Below are positions 1 to 9,751 of a DNA stretch of 55,060 nucleotides, piece after piece. A program made the position numbers and the translations under genes. The stretch spans positions 1-55,060 of the forward strand of contig MFGV01000045.1 of NCBI GenBank assembly GCA_001778375.1, written 5' to 3'. The stretch is from Candidatus Firestonebacteria bacterium RIFOXYD2_FULL_39_29. Lineage in GTDB: Bacteria > Oederibacteriota > D2-FULL-39-29. Position 1 is the stretch's first letter; the number at the start of each line of letters is the position of its first letter. The notes beneath the pieces are model-generated. The model saw nothing but the letters and a program-made list of their open reading frames with translations. It had not been told where the DNA came from and did not search any database.

Positions 1-3000
1 CGTTGTTGCGGCATTTGCAGGAGTTGCGTTATCATTCGCATTCAGCACTATATTATATGTCGTGCCTTCCACCAGGGTATGGCCAAAACTATACAGGTCG
101 TACGTCTGGGCGCCGGCATTAAGTTTCGAACCAGTCACCGTCAGAATATGCGGCGCGCTTGCATCCGCAGGGCCGGATATGTAATTGAACCGGATAGTCA
201 TTGAATACAGACCTTCGCTGTTTGTCCATCCTACAACCCTGCCTGTGGCATTTACTTTTGATTCCGAGACAGGCGTTACCGTGCCAAAATTCGGAATTAC
301 ATTATCAAAGCTGAAGTTAACTGTAGTATACGAACTCTGCGCATTTTTCGGGTTTGAGGAGTCGATAGCTTTTACTTCAATTGTATAATTATTCGCGGTG
401 TCCCACGTAGCATCAGCATAAGACCAGTTGGAAGTACCTGTCGCGGTCACCCAGTTTAACGTACCGGTCACCCAGGTGGTTCCGGACCAGACATAGTTAT
501 CAGTCGTTCTTTTTATATTAAGCTGCACTGTAGAGACTGCAGAACCCGTGTCGGATGCCGTACCGGTTATTACCGCCAGACTGCTGTACGAGGTTGAGGG
601 CTGCGGAAGGACTACAGTCGAAGTAGGCACCTGGTCATCAAAGGTAAAGGTATTTCCCGCGCCGGCAGTTTCTGCAGTTCCGGTATTATCCGTCGCCTGG
701 GATTGTATAATATATATTTTGTTCGTCGTCCAGCTGGCTGCAGGATAACTCCAATTCGACGTTCCGGTTGCAGAAAGAGTAAAGCCAGGATCTGAACCTT
801 CCCATGAATCTCCGTCCCACCACAGGGTACTGCTCATATTTTTAATTTTTAATTTTATATTGCTCACTCCGGAACTTCCCGTATCAGAAGCAGTACCGGT
901 TATAGTCCCCAAAGCGCCGTAGTAATTTCCGCTTACAGGGACGGTTATGATTGAACCGGGGGCCTGATTATCAAAGAGGAAGCTGTTACCATCTCCGAAA
1001 CTCTCTTCGTTTAATGCAGCATCTATAGCTTTAGATTGCGCAAGATAGGTAACCCCGCTTGCCGGTGTCGGAATTTCCCAGGACCAGTTAGCCGTCCCGG
1101 TGGCATTTAGCCATACTTGCGGCGTATCCCATGCTCCACCGTTCCAGTATTTGGTATCCGAGAATCTCTTGTAGCTCACTTGTACAGTTACAACTCCGGT
1201 CCCGGTAGCCGGATCGCTTGCCGTACCTGTTATCAAAGATATAGTGTTAAGCTTTGAACCATTAACCGGATCAACTATAACAGAGGACGGTGCCACATTA
1301 TCAAAGGTGAATGTTTTACCTGCCCCGGGTGTCTCTTCATTTCCGGCGAGGTCAACAGCCATTGACTTTACTATATATGTCTTACCGCTGGCCCACGCAG
1401 GCGAGGTTTTATTCCAGGAAGTCGTCCCCTCAGTAGCCGGCAGCCAGGTCTCTGTCCCTCCCCAGGTCCCGCCGTCATAATAATTATTATTTGTATCATT
1501 CCTTATTGAGATTTTAATAACACTGAGACCGTGAGTATCGGAAGCCGTACCGGTTATCCCCGCAAGAATTTTGAGTTTGGAACCGCTCAAAGGACTCGTT
1601 ATAGTAGAGTTGGGTGCAGACGTATCATAAGTGAAAGTACTGCCGGTTCCTAGTGACTCCGTATTGGTGGCGTTATCTATTGCCTGCGACTGTATTTGAT
1701 ACACCTTATCGTTCGTAACAGTTACCGACCCGGTTGAATATGTCCAGTTAGCGCCTGTTGTAGTAATATAGGTAGAGGTTCCGCTCCAACTTCCTCCGTT
1801 CCACCATTGCGTATCTGTAACGTTCTTAATATATACCCTGACCAGGGAAAGCCCTGACATATTCGGGGCTACATCATTGGCCGTACCGCTAACCGAAGAG
1901 AAGGTTTTAATAACAGCTCCGTTTGCGGGAGAAACAACAGCAGATTCCGGAGAAGTCGAATCTGCAATATAAGTAAAGGTCACTCCGGAAGACGGTGTTT
2001 CCCAGAGCAAACCGTTATCCTGCGCCTTACTTCTTAACTGATAATCCTTGTTTGAGGTCCATACCGTTACGGTAGAACTCCAGGTGGTGGTCCCGTCAGC
2101 ATCAACCCAGGTATCCGCACCCCAGGTGCTTCCGGTCCAGTAGGTTGTATCCGTAATATTTTTTATGTTGACCTGAACCTTCTTAACACCGGCAAGATTA
2201 TCCGACGCGGTACCGGCAGGCGCAGGCGCAGAGTATAACGTCTGTCCGTTGGTAGGACTCGTTATGGCAGAAGACGGCGGTGTCGTATCAAATTTAAAGG
2301 AGTTCCCAACCCCCGCTGTTTCAGTATTGCCCGCAAAGTCCGTACCTTGCACCTGAATAAGATATATCTTTCCGCTGGTCCACGCAGGCGTCGCATAAGT
2401 CCAATTATCAGTACCAACAACACTAAGGTTATACCCGGGATCTGAAGAAGTCCAGCTCCCGTCATAGTAAGTTGTATCTGTGATGTTTTTTATCCTGAGT
2501 TTTACAAGAGTAACCCCGCTGGTAGTATCGGTAGAGGTACCGGTAATTCCCGCAAGAGCGGTAAAACTACTGCCGTTTGCCGGTGACGTCACGACAGAAA
2601 CGGGCGCAGAGGTATCATATTTAAATGTCTTTCCCTCAGCGGCGGTCTCATTGTTTGCAGCGCCGTCTATAGCCCTGGAAGAGACAACATAAGTCTTGCC
2701 GTCAGTAAGTGCAGGTACCGTGAAAGTCCAGGCCGTGGTTCCGGCAGCGTTTATCCAGGTATCAACAATATCCCAGACAGAACCGCCCTGGAAATATAAA
2801 GTATCAGTTACATTGTAAATCCTTATCTTAACAAGGGTAACTGTAGCTGCATTGTCCGAAGCCGTGCCGCTAAACTCCGAAGGCTGTGTCTTTATATTCG
2901 CGCCTGCTGACGGATAAGTTATCGTGGAAGAAGGATTCGTACTGTCGAAAAGGAAACTGTTTCCCGTTCCGGCTGTTTCCACGTTCCCGGCTGTATCTGT

Positions 3001-6000
3001 ATTTCTGGCCTGAATGAGGTAACTGACACCGCTTGCAAGCGTAGGCAGCGTATAAGTCCAATTAGTAGTTCCTGTCGTTGCAGGAAGCCAGGTTAAATTA
3101 TCCCCCCACGGAGTTGTGATATCATAGTAGGTGTTATTCTGCATATTCTTTACGGAAACTTCGACCAAGGCCACACTCCTGTTATCCGCTGCGGTTCCGG
3201 TTAACGCCGCGATAGCTTTTAATTTAGCGCTGTTTGCCGGCACGGTTATCGTAGTAGTACCGGCAATTCTGTCTATTGTAAAAGTATTTCCTGAACCGGG
3301 AGTTTCAATGTTATTTGCGTAGTCCATGGCTTTTGTCGTAATCTGGTAGGTCTTACCGTCAGTCCACGTCGGGATTGTTCCGTTATACAGCCAGGCAGTC
3401 GATCCGCTTGTTGAAAGCCAGTTTATTCCGGCCAACCAGGCTCCACCCTGCCAATATTCGTTATCGGTAACGTTCTTAACAGCAACCTCCACACTGGAAA
3501 CACCTGCCCCGGGCATCGTATCGGAGCTGGTACCGCTTATAACCGCGGGACTGAAGTAGTTGCCAGAATTAGCCGGGAAGGTAACTACTGAAGCCGGCTG
3601 TGTGGAATCGGCAAGATACTGGAAAGTTATACCTGATCCGGGAGTTTCGCTATTTATTGCGCCGTCAACAGCCTTCGAACGGATAAGATACCAGTGTGTT
3701 GTTGTATAAGTCGGTCCTGAATAAGTCCACGTTGTCGTTCCCCCGGCATTAAAGGCAAAATCCGGATCAGTGGTGACCCAGGTTGAGCCGGTCCAGTAAG
3801 TAGTATTGTCCAGGTCCTTGATATTCAGCAGGATAGTTACTATTCCCGTTGAGGCATCATATGCCGTACCTGAAAGTGTCGGTGAAGCATATATCTGCGA
3901 ACCGGTAACGGGACTGGTCACGCTGGAAGTAGGAGCAGTAGTATCAAAGGTAAACGAATTACCGGTACCAGGAGTCTCGGAATTACCCGCATTATCAATG
4001 CCATATTTACGGATGAGGTAGCTCTTCCCATCTCCCCACGTTGGCGCGGTGTAGTTCCAGTTCTGAAGCCCTGCCGTCGGGGAAAGCCACGTTTCAGAAG
4101 CATCCACAAAAGAAGAGCCATTATACCATTTTGTATCCGCAAGGCTCTTTATGGAAATATAGAGAGCGCTCATGCCGCTCGTGGCGTCCGAGGACGTTCC
4201 GGTTATAACCGTCAAGGCCTTGATTTTTCCGCCATTTGAAGGCGAAACTATAGTTGTAGTGGGCACTGTAGTATCATACTTAAAGGTTATAAGAGCGGAG
4301 CCGGTCTCTGTATTATTTGCGCCGTCCTTACCTCTGGACTTTACTATATATGTCTTACCATCTTCCCAGAGAACCACTGCCCCGTTATAGTTCCAAGCAG
4401 TGGTGCCGCCGACATTTACCCAGGCCAGCGGTGTGTCCCAAACAGTGCCTGACCAGTATTTTGTATCTGTTTCGCACTTTAACTGCATTTGAACGAGAGA
4501 AACTCCTGTATTTCCGTAAGCAGCATCGGAACAGGTACCGGTAATCCCTTCCGGCGCGATTTTAAGATTTGCATTGCTTGCGGGATAGGTAACCGCGGAA
4601 ACCGGTGCAAGAGCATCGTAAGTAAAGGACCACGCGGTCCCTACCGTTTCAAGGTTGCCTGCATTATCCTTTGCCATTGTGCTTATTTTATATGTGACGC
4701 CGGTGCTCCAGGCAGGAGAAGAGTACGTCCAGCCGGTTGTGCCGGTACAGAAAAGCCAGGACGAACCCGGCTCCCATGAATCTCCGTCCCAATATTGCGT
4801 ATTATTATTATCAAATATATTAATGGAAACCGAGGAGGTGTCTGACGAAGCCGTTCCTGAAAGAACGGTAAGTGAACTCTTCTTGTCTCCATTCGTAAAA
4901 GCAGTTATCGTAGAAGTCGGTTTTGTCGTATCATAAGTAAAGGTGCTGTATGTGCCGGGAGCTTCAATATTGCCTGCGTTATCTTTTGCTTTCGTGTGTA
5001 TTATATAATCCCCGTCCGAAGGTAACGCCGGCGGGGTGTAACTCCAGGCAGCCGTACCGGTACATACCAACCAGTATTCTACCGGAGAGGAGAAGGAGGT
5101 ATTATTGTACCAGTTACCGCCCACAAACAATAAACTTATTGAAACACCGGTAGCAGCCGTATCAGAGGAAGACGTACCCGAAATTACGGTAAGCGTGCTT
5201 CGCAGAGAGCCGGTAGCGGGATATGCTATCACAGTTGTCGGCGGAGTATTATCAAAACTAAACGAGGATTCCGTAAATGCGCTTTGTGTATTGCTTGCAG
5301 CATCTGCCGCCTTAGACTGCACGGTGTAAACTTTGCCTGTTACCCAGGAGGAGATATTATAAATCCAGTTGTTAGTACCGGTTGCACCCAGCCAGTTAAG
5401 CGAACCACTAACCCAACTGCCCCCGTTCCATACGGTGCTATCGGTAATATTTTTAATGTTTACCTGGACGCTTACTACCGAAGAAGAAGCATCGGTAGCC
5501 GTACCCGAAATCTGACTCAGGGTATTATAGGTGGTTCCATTCAGAGGCGGGTTGATAGTAGAAGAAGGCGGTACATTATCCAGTCTGAAAGTATTACCTG
5601 TTCCCGGAGTTTCTACATTGGCAATATTATCCTCAGCCATAGTAACCAGCAAGTAATTCTTATCGGATTCCAGCGCAAACGGAGCCGTACTATAACTCCA
5701 GTTTAGCGTACCCGTAGCAGTATGCCAGTAATCTGTTGATCCGCTTACCCAGGAAAGACCGGTGGTAAAGGTTTCCGTATCTGTAAGATTTTTTATAGTA
5801 AACTTGACATTATTGACTCCGGCTGTCGCATCCGTTGCCGTACCTGTAAGGTACGGCAGACTATTATAGGTCTGGCTTAAAGGAGCTGCTACTGTTGAAA
5901 CAGGTTTGGTTGTGTCTATCTTGAACGTAGTGCCAAATCCCGGAGTCTCTATGTTTTCAGTCGGAGTAACAAGATCCTTCGCTCTTGACTGGATAACATA

Positions 6001-8451
6001 GGTTCTATCGGATGTAAGCGGAGTTACTGAAGTGTCGTAAGTCCATGCAGCAAGACCGGTTGCGCTAACCCAGGCGCTTCCCGCCTGCCAGGTACCTACC
6101 CCATCCCAATATAAATTATCAGTAACGTTATAGATCCGTGTTTGAACAACCTGAAGACCTGAGCCGCCGGAGTCTGTCGCAGTTCCAGTAATCCCTGCCA
6201 GTGCAGTTTTTACATCATTATTTGAAGGATAAGTTATCACGGAAGAAGGAGAATTATCATCATAGATAAATGTCACACTTGTCCCGGAAGTAGCGGCGTT
6301 TGTAGCCGTATCCACGGCTTTTGTCCTGATTATATACTGCTGGTTTGTCCAAGTTGGCGCAGGATAACTCCAGCTTGTTGTTCCGGTTACTCCCTGCCAT
6401 TGCGTTCCTGCTCCCCCGGAAAAATCAGAGCCGTTATAATACCCGCCAATCTGGTCCTTGATACTTACATATACATTAGTCAAAACACCGGGGGAGGTAT
6501 CTGAACCAGTACCTGTTATTCCGGCGAGTGTTTTTATCTTTGCTTCGTTTGCAGGTACAGATATTGTTGACAAAGGATTTGTTGTATCATATATAAAACT
6601 GACACCTGCGCCGGGAGTTTCAACATTTCCCGCCTGGTCTGTGGCTTTTCCTCTAATAAGAAAATTACCATCACCAGAAATGTTTGTTAGAGTCTTTGTC
6701 CAAGTATTTAAACCTGTTACAGTAAGCCAAGTTTCCACACCGGCCGTCCAATCTGTACCACCTGCATACCACTTACCCAAATCGGTATTCTTTACGCTTA
6801 TTTTTACATCACTTACCAACGCTGCATTATCAGAAGCCGTACCGGAGATAGTAAAAAGCGAATTAAACTGTGAGTTTGTTGCAGGATTGGTTACACTTGA
6901 AACTGGTGCTCCATTGTCAAAAAGAAAGCTGTTTGTTGTTGTTGTTGAGACATTTCCGCCATAGTCAGCAGAGTAAAAACTTACATCATAGTTCTTTCCG
7001 TTTGAAAACGTTACACTGCTTGTATCGTGCGTCCATGTCGGATCGGCATAAGAAGAGGGGCTTAACCAGGTATCAACGCCCCACGCCGCGCCGGTCCAGT
7101 AAAGCGTATCTGTTGTATTCTTAATTTTGAGATAGTTTGTTTTAACGCCGGTCGAAGCCGTATCCGTAGCAAGACCTGTTATCGCAGATAACGCATTGTA
7201 TTTACCGCCGTTTGAAGGCATAGTAATTGAGGATGTGGGGTTGGTATTGTCTATTCCCCAATAGAAAGGAGCATCACCGTAAGTGACATCCGTCTGTCCT
7301 GTCCAATTATTGGTCGTAAGGGAAAAGTAACCTTGATTCTCAGAGGACCCGCCTTGAAAGCCCACCCTGAAATAAGGCGAGGTCGGCGTTGTATCATAAT
7401 AGGTGTTTGCCAGTATATAATAGCCCGTTCCGGACGCTGAACCCGGAGAGGTAAAATACAACCTGTATTTTTTGTTAGCAAGCAGCGTTATTGGAGAAGG
7501 CAATACTTTTGATATCCAGGAATAAGATGTTGTTACATCACCGCTATTGCAAAAGAGTACACCGGTTGTTACAGAGGTAGTATCTGTAATATTATACAGG
7601 TTCCAGTACAAACTATCCGCCGGGCTTGAAACCTTTGCAACGTAAGCATAGAGTCTTGCAACATTTGTCTTGGGACCGCCTGTAACTGTGAATATCTCCC
7701 CCGCTGAACGAACCGTAGCCCCGGTACCGCAGATATTAACATTAGTTGTCGCTGCGATGGTGGCATCAGCGACAAGAACCAGGCTTCCTTCATAATCAGT
7801 AGTACCATAATCAATTACAAATTGCGGCTTACCATCACCAGCAACCCATGCACTTCCATCATAATATTCCGTTTGCAGATCCGGATCATCATACTCTGCA
7901 GTTATCGGAGTTGCGGTATTGCACTGATACGTCTGAGAATCAAAAGGAGATTTCTGTCTAAGAGTGGCATAGTCAGACGCACCTAGACTGCCGCCCGATT
8001 GATATTGAGTAACTATGTGGTAAACTGTTCCCTGGGTAAGAGTAACGTCCGGGAAATTTATAGTTGTGGTACGTTCCCCATTTCCACCCGTGGTAGCATC
8101 CAAAGAACAAAGCCAGGTACCTGTCGGCTCACCGTTGCTGTCGGCTTGAATACCCCATCGGTGTGTTCCCGAGGTACCCGCTTCAGTGGTGCGAAGCCTC
8201 ATTTGAGTGGCAGTACCGCCCACCCTGCAGGTAAACCTTATACCGTTTTTAATCGTACTATTGGTAATATTGTAAAGATTTGAGCCGGAATTAAAAGCAT
8301 TTGTATTACCCCAGGTGGTATCAGCAAAGGATTTTATAGGCAGAGAAATAATAAATGAAACTAATACAAATGCAAAAAGAGTTCTTAATAAAATATTAAG
8401 AGGGTTGGTGGTTGGTGCCTTCCTTCGGTATGTCCACCCTGCTCTTCTCAT
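1..8451 (-). CDS. Giant secreted Ig-like repeat protein, 3' end outside window
   Basis: The frame stays open from an ATG at 8451 to the left edge (2,817 codons, no stop), so the C-terminus is missing. A GAGGAG ribosome binding site lies 4 nt before the ATG. Residues 1-43 form a signal peptide with a long charged N-region and a hydrophobic core, with likely cleavage after SFA. Residues about 44-395 hold two beta-sandwich-like segments without repeats; I do not recognise the family. From about residue 400, some 21 repeats of about 110 residues follow, each with the pattern DxxxPxSxIxxPxNG, then ITGTASD, then GVxxVxVxIKN, then YWxG. This is the usual look of bacterial Ig-like (Big_7-type) domains. 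The last visible 120 residues diverge from the repeat. Probably a cell-surface or extracellular adhesive or structural protein; ligand and anchoring are unknown because the C-terminus is cut off. Confidence 0.85.
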   Translation of the reverse strand, partial: MRRAGWTYRRKAPTTNPLNILLRTLFAFVLVSFIISLPIKSFADTTWGNTNAFNSGSNLYNITNSTIKNGIRFTCRVGGTATQMRLRTTEAGTSGTHRWGIQADSNGEPTGTWLCSLDATTGGNGERTTTINFPDVTLTQGTVYHIVTQYQSGGSLGASDYATLRQKSPFDSQTYQCNTATPITAEYDDPDLQTEYYDGSAWVAGDGKPQFVIDYGTTDYEGSLVLVADATIAATTNVNICGTGATVRSAGEIFTVTGGPKTNVARLYAYVAKVSSPADSLYWNLYNITDTTSVTTGVLFCNSGDVTTSYSWISKVLPSPITLLANKKYRLYFTSPGSASGTGYYILANTYYDTTPTSPYFRVGFQGGSSENQGYFSLTTNNWTGQTDVTYGDAPFYWGIDNTNPTSSITMPSNGGKYNALSAITGLATDTASTGVKTNYLKIKNTTDTLYWTGAAWGVDTWLSPSSYADPTWTHDTSSVTFSNGKNYDVSFYSADYGGNVSTTTTNSFLFDNGAPVSSVTNPATNSQFNSLFTISGTASDNAALVSDVKISVKNTDLGKWYAGGTDWTAGVETWLTVTGLNTWTKTLTNISGDGNFLIRGKATDQAGNVETPGAGVSFIYDTTNPLSTISVPANEAKIKTLAGITGTGSDTSPGVLTNVYVSIKDQIGGYYNGSDFSGGAGTQWQGVTGTTSWSYPAPTWTNQQYIIRTKAVDTATNAATSGTSVTFIYDDNSPSSVITYPSNNDVKTALAGITGTATDSGGSGLQVVQTRIYNVTDNLYWDGVGTWQAGSAWVSATGLAAWTYDTSVTPLTSDRTYVIQSRAKDLVTPTENIETPGFGTTFKIDTTKPVSTVAAPLSQTYNSLPYLTGTATDATAGVNNVKFTIKNLTDTETFTTGLSWVSGSTDYWHTATGTLNWSYSTAPFALESDKNYLLVTMAEDNIANVETPGTGNTFRLDNVPPSSTINPPLNGTTYNTLSQISGTATDASSSVVSVQVNIKNITDSTVWNGGSWVSGSLNWLGATGTNNWIYNISSWVTGKVYTVQSKAADAASNTQSAFTESSFSFDNTPPTTVIAYPATGSLRSTLTVISGTSSSDTAATGVSISLLFVGGNWYNNTSFSSPVEYWLVCTGTAAWSYTPPALPSDGDYIIHTKAKDNAGNIEAPGTYSTFTYDTTKPTSTITAFTNGDKKSSLTVLSGTASSDTSSVSINIFDNNNTQYWDGDSWEPGSSWLFCTGTTGWTYSSPAWSTGVTYKISTMAKDNAGNLETVGTAWSFTYDALAPVSAVTYPASNANLKIAPEGITGTCSDAAYGNTGVSLVQMQLKCETDTKYWSGTVWDTPLAWVNVGGTTAWNYNGAVVLWEDGKTYIVKSRGKDGANNTETGSALITFKYDTTVPTTTIVSPSNGGKIKALTVITGTSSDATSGMSALYISIKSLADTKWYNGSSFVDASETWLSPTAGLQNWNYTAPTWGDGKSYLIRKYGIDNAGNSETPGTGNSFTFDTTAPTSSVTSPVTGSQIYASPTLSGTAYDASTGIVTILLNIKDLDNTTYWTGSTWVTTDPDFAFNAGGTTTWTYSGPTYTTTHWYLIRSKAVDGAINSETPGSGITFQYLADSTQPASVVTFPANSGNYFSPAVISGTSSDTMPGAGVSSVEVAVKNVTDNEYWQGGAWLAGINWLSTSGSTAWLYNGTIPTWTDGKTYQITTKAMDYANNIETPGSGNTFTIDRIAGTTTITVPANSAKLKAIAALTGTAADNRSVALVEVSVKNMQNNTYYDITTPWGDNLTWLPATTGTTNWTYTLPTLASGVSYLIQARNTDTAGNVETAGTGNSFLFDSTNPSSTITYPSAGANIKTQPSEFSGTASDNAATVTLVKIRIYNVTDTLYFQGGSVWDIVDTWINAAGTTAWTFTVPALTDGKTYVVSSRAIDGAANNETAAEGKTFKYDTSAPVSVVTSPANGSSFTALAGITGTSTDTTSGVTLVKLRIKNITDTTYYDGSWTSSDPGYNLSVVGTDNWTYATPAWTSGKIYLIQVQGTDFAGNTETAGVGNSFKFDTTPPSSAITSPTNGQTLYSAPAPAGTASDNLAGVKKVQVNIKNITDTTYWTGSTWGADTWVDADGTTTWSSTVTVWTSNKDYQLRSKAQDNGLLWETPSSGVTFTYIADSTSPESAVVSPANGAVIKTFSSVSGTANDVAPNMSGLSLVRVYIKNVTDTQWWNGGSWSGTSTYITTTGANWTYSTGSVTVTNDKVYQIQSQAIDNATNTESLGTGSTFTYDTSAPNSTITSPLSGSKLKILAGITGTASDTHGLSVIKISIRNDTNNNYYDGGTWGGTETWLPATEGTTSWNKTSPAWASGKTYIVKSMAVDLAGNEETPGAGKTFTFDNVAPSSVIVDPVNGSKLNTISLITGTASDPATGTGVVTVQVSYKRFSDTKYWNGGAWDTPQVWLNATGTANWSWEIPTPASGVTYLAQSKAIDAALNEESFGDGNSFLFDNQAPGSIITVPVSGNYYGALGTITGTASDTGSSGVSNIKLKIKNMSSTLWWDGDSWEGSDPGFTLSATGTSNWSYPAASWTTNKIYIIQSQATDNTGTAETAGAGNTFTFDDQVPTSTVVLPQPSTSYSSLAVITGTASDTGSAVSTVQLNIKRTTDNYVWSGTTWVTGTLNWVTATGTSNWSYADATWDTANNYTIEVKAIDSSNPKNAQSSYTTVNFSFDNVIPNFGTVTPVSESKVNATGRVVGWTNSEGLYSMTIRFNYISGPADASAPHILTVTGSKLNAGAQTYDLYSFGHTLVEGTTYNIVLNANDNATPANAATT
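590..7262 (-). repeat. About 21 tandem ~330-bp units encoding Ig-like domains
   Basis: Domain starts (codons for D-x3-P-x-S) fall near 7255, 6930, 6595, 6265, 5930, 5590, 5260, 4940, 4620, 4290, 3950, 3625, 3290, 2955, 2630, 2300, 1975, 1640, 1310, 985 and 650. The mean spacing is about 330 bp. The protein pattern is strong but the DNA copies are diverged, which suggests old duplications kept by selection rather than recent slippage. Units 12 and 17 carry a few extra residues before the conserved proline. Confidence 0.8.
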
Positions 8452-8495
8452 GGTCTCCTCGGGTTCGGTAGAACTTTTCCTGATTCTACAGCTAT

Positions 8496-8524
8496 ATTAT
8501 AGCAAACGCTGTGCCAGTTGTCAA
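8496..8524 (-). promoter_or_regulatory. Near-consensus sigma-70 promoter of the giant repeat gene
   Basis: Read on the minus strand: -35 TTGACA (8524-8519), 17-bp spacer, -10 TATAAT (8501-8496). The start point would be near 8489, giving a leader of about 38 nt before the ATG. Both hexamers match consensus exactly, the strongest housekeeping promoter in the window. Confidence 0.85.
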
Positions 8525-8613
8525 CAAATACATAGAAATTTGTTATTGTACTGATTCCTAAATACTTCTACGATATTTTTAAAGTAATACTTTAACACAC
8601 CTACCCCTATTTC

Positions 8614-8651
8614 TATGGATTCTCTTCCATACATATGGATTCCTTTCCATA
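8614..8651. promoter_or_regulatory. Two tandem 18-bp dyads, possible operator
   Basis: TATGGA-N6-TCCATA occurs at 8614-8631 and again at 8634-8651, a centre-to-centre distance of 20 bp, about two helical turns. A related dyad, ATGGAA-N4-TTCCAT, lies at 8839-8854. The tandem pair is about 90-130 bp upstream of the -35 box of the giant repeat gene. Spacing and symmetry suit a dimeric regulator bound to one face of the helix. The regulator is unknown. Confidence 0.45.
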
Positions 8652-8929
8652 CAAGCGATATCATCCCCTAAATACAACTTTACAAACCTTAAAAACCTTT
8701 TATAATGGTGACAGTCACCGCAAATGCGTTATAGCATAAACTTTTTCTAGTTTTTAGATTTTTTAGACAAAACCTCACCTAAACCCCAATTGTAGCTGCT
8801 TGCAGATAGCACCAGCATCCAAAGCTTCAGCAATCACAATGGAATGGTTTCCATATCGCTATTTAGCCTATAATAATCAGTGTTATTCAGCTATTTTCTC
8901 CGTGTTTTAGTTATTAATACATTCCGTTG

Positions 8930-9001
8930 TCTATAAGCAAAACTTTTCTCGATATGTAAGATATATACATGCCAACATCCGTTGACAAAACGAGATAAAA
9001 G
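8930..9001. repeat. 72-bp dispersed palindromic element, copy 1
   Basis: The core 8943-9001 matches 28625-28683 at 56 of 59 positions, and the match extends left to 8930 with one small indel. The element folds on itself: an outer stem pairs CTTTTCTCG with CGAGATAAAAG, and an inner one pairs GCCAAC/GTCAAC with GTTGAC around ATCC. It has the size and shape of a REP/MITE-like unit. Confidence 0.7.
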
Positions 9002-9103
9002 TCCGTAAGGTCTAAGGTCCATAAAGTAAAATCTTAAAAATATTTTTTAAGATCAAATACCTAAAATATATCAATACCACCTCTAAAAATAACCTTATAA
9101 ACC

Positions 9104-9376
9104 TTACAAACCTTTTCTAGCCATCTTTCTCTCGACCCTATGTCCTATAATTCTAAGCTTACCTTTTGCATCGCAGCCAATTACTACATATGACAGATAA
9201 TCCTGTCCTAAATGATCGTCAATTTCACGTTTTACCCAAATTCCGTAGTTATTTTTGTCCGATAGCACCATTTTTAATAGCTTCTGCACCTCATTCCTGT
9301 CAACCGGGATTCCGTGTTTTAACCTATCCACCAGGAAGTGAACTTCGTTTATAGAGTGAGGCACATGGCTGAGCAT
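9104..9376 (-). CDS. Small protein of unknown function, 90 aa
   Basis: I do not recognise this protein. The ATG at 9376 is preceded by GGAGG at 5 nt spacing; a GTG six bases upstream lies inside that ribosome binding site and is less likely. The protein is soluble and charged, with a helical N-terminal half and a C-terminal half predicted as beta (around IWVKREIDDHLG and YLSYVVIGCDAKGKLRIIG). The last three residues overlap an intergenic word repeat. It stands alone between the giant surface-protein gene and the AbiE pair. It could be a small regulatory or toxin-antitoxin component, but nothing in the sequence proves this. Confidence 0.55.
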   Translation of the reverse strand: MLSHVPHSINEVHFLVDRLKHGIPVDRNEVQKLLKMVLSDKNNYGIWVKREIDDHLGQDYLSYVVIGCDAKGKLRIIGHRVERKMARKGL

Positions 9377-9687
9377 AAGCACCTCCGGTGAAAACTATTC
9401 CACTGATTACAAAGCTACCGGATTCCACTGATACAAACTAGTTCTCTTTTGCTTCTTTCCTTTCGTCTGCTTTCTTTGCCGTACGTCCTGTTTTCTTCTC
9501 CTGCTTCTTTTCCTTCACTTTCTTTACTTTTCCCACTTTCTCCACTTTTTTATTGAGCATTTTCCATGCCAGCTTCAAAACATATTACAAAACCTGAATT
9601 CTCGCCCTCGCGACCTCAAATACTGTGGAAGTATTTACATATAATGAGGAAGCAATTCCATATTATACCGATAAGAACCGATTGCTA
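9377..9687. other. Intergenic gap with a purine/pyrimidine tract and a 40-codon Lys-rich frame
   Basis: The word TTCCACTGATTACAAAGCTAC appears at 9398-9432 and recurs in other gaps. From 9441 to 9550 the plus strand is almost all pyrimidine. On the minus strand this gives an ATG-started frame (9560-9438) of 40 codons with about 17 lysines and no clear ribosome binding site. A similar tract lies at 40470-40535. I treat it as low-complexity sequence rather than a gene. Confidence 0.4.
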
Positions 9688-9743
9688 TTGACATAAGCGC
9701 ACATAATGTATATACTTACTAACAAGTAGTGCATATATGTGCG
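9688..9743 (+). promoter_or_regulatory. abiE promoter with overlapping inverted repeat
   Basis: -35 TTGACA (9688-9693), 17-bp spacer, -10 TATACT (9711-9716). The inverted repeat CGCACATA (9698-9705) / TATGTGCG (9736-9743) brackets the -10 box and the expected start point. AbiEi antitoxins are known to repress their own promoters by binding inverted repeats, so this is a reasonable autoregulatory operator. Confidence 0.65.
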
Positions 9744-9751
9744 GAGGTAAT

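Larger units (their letters stand above)
8525..9103. other. Gene-free AT-rich gap with operator-like dyads and repeats
   Basis: I see no gene here. Next to the giant gene lie two tandem dyads (8614-8631 and 8634-8651). A perfect 13-bp palindrome GGTGACAGTCACC sits at 8707-8719, and a further dyad at 8839-8854. A 72-bp dispersed element is at 8930-9001. Degenerate words of the CTTACAAACCTT family occur near 8678-8700 and 9086-9117. Confidence 0.6.

Noticed and set aside
590-7262. Possible CRISPR-like regular repeat
   Set aside because: The period is about 330 bp and the repeats are conserved as protein domains in one long frame, not as identical short DNA repeats with spacers.
185-8283. Short plus-strand and alternative-frame reading frames across the first 8.4 kb
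   Set aside because: They lie antisense or out of frame within the giant repeat gene, have no ribosome binding sites and recur with the repeat period.
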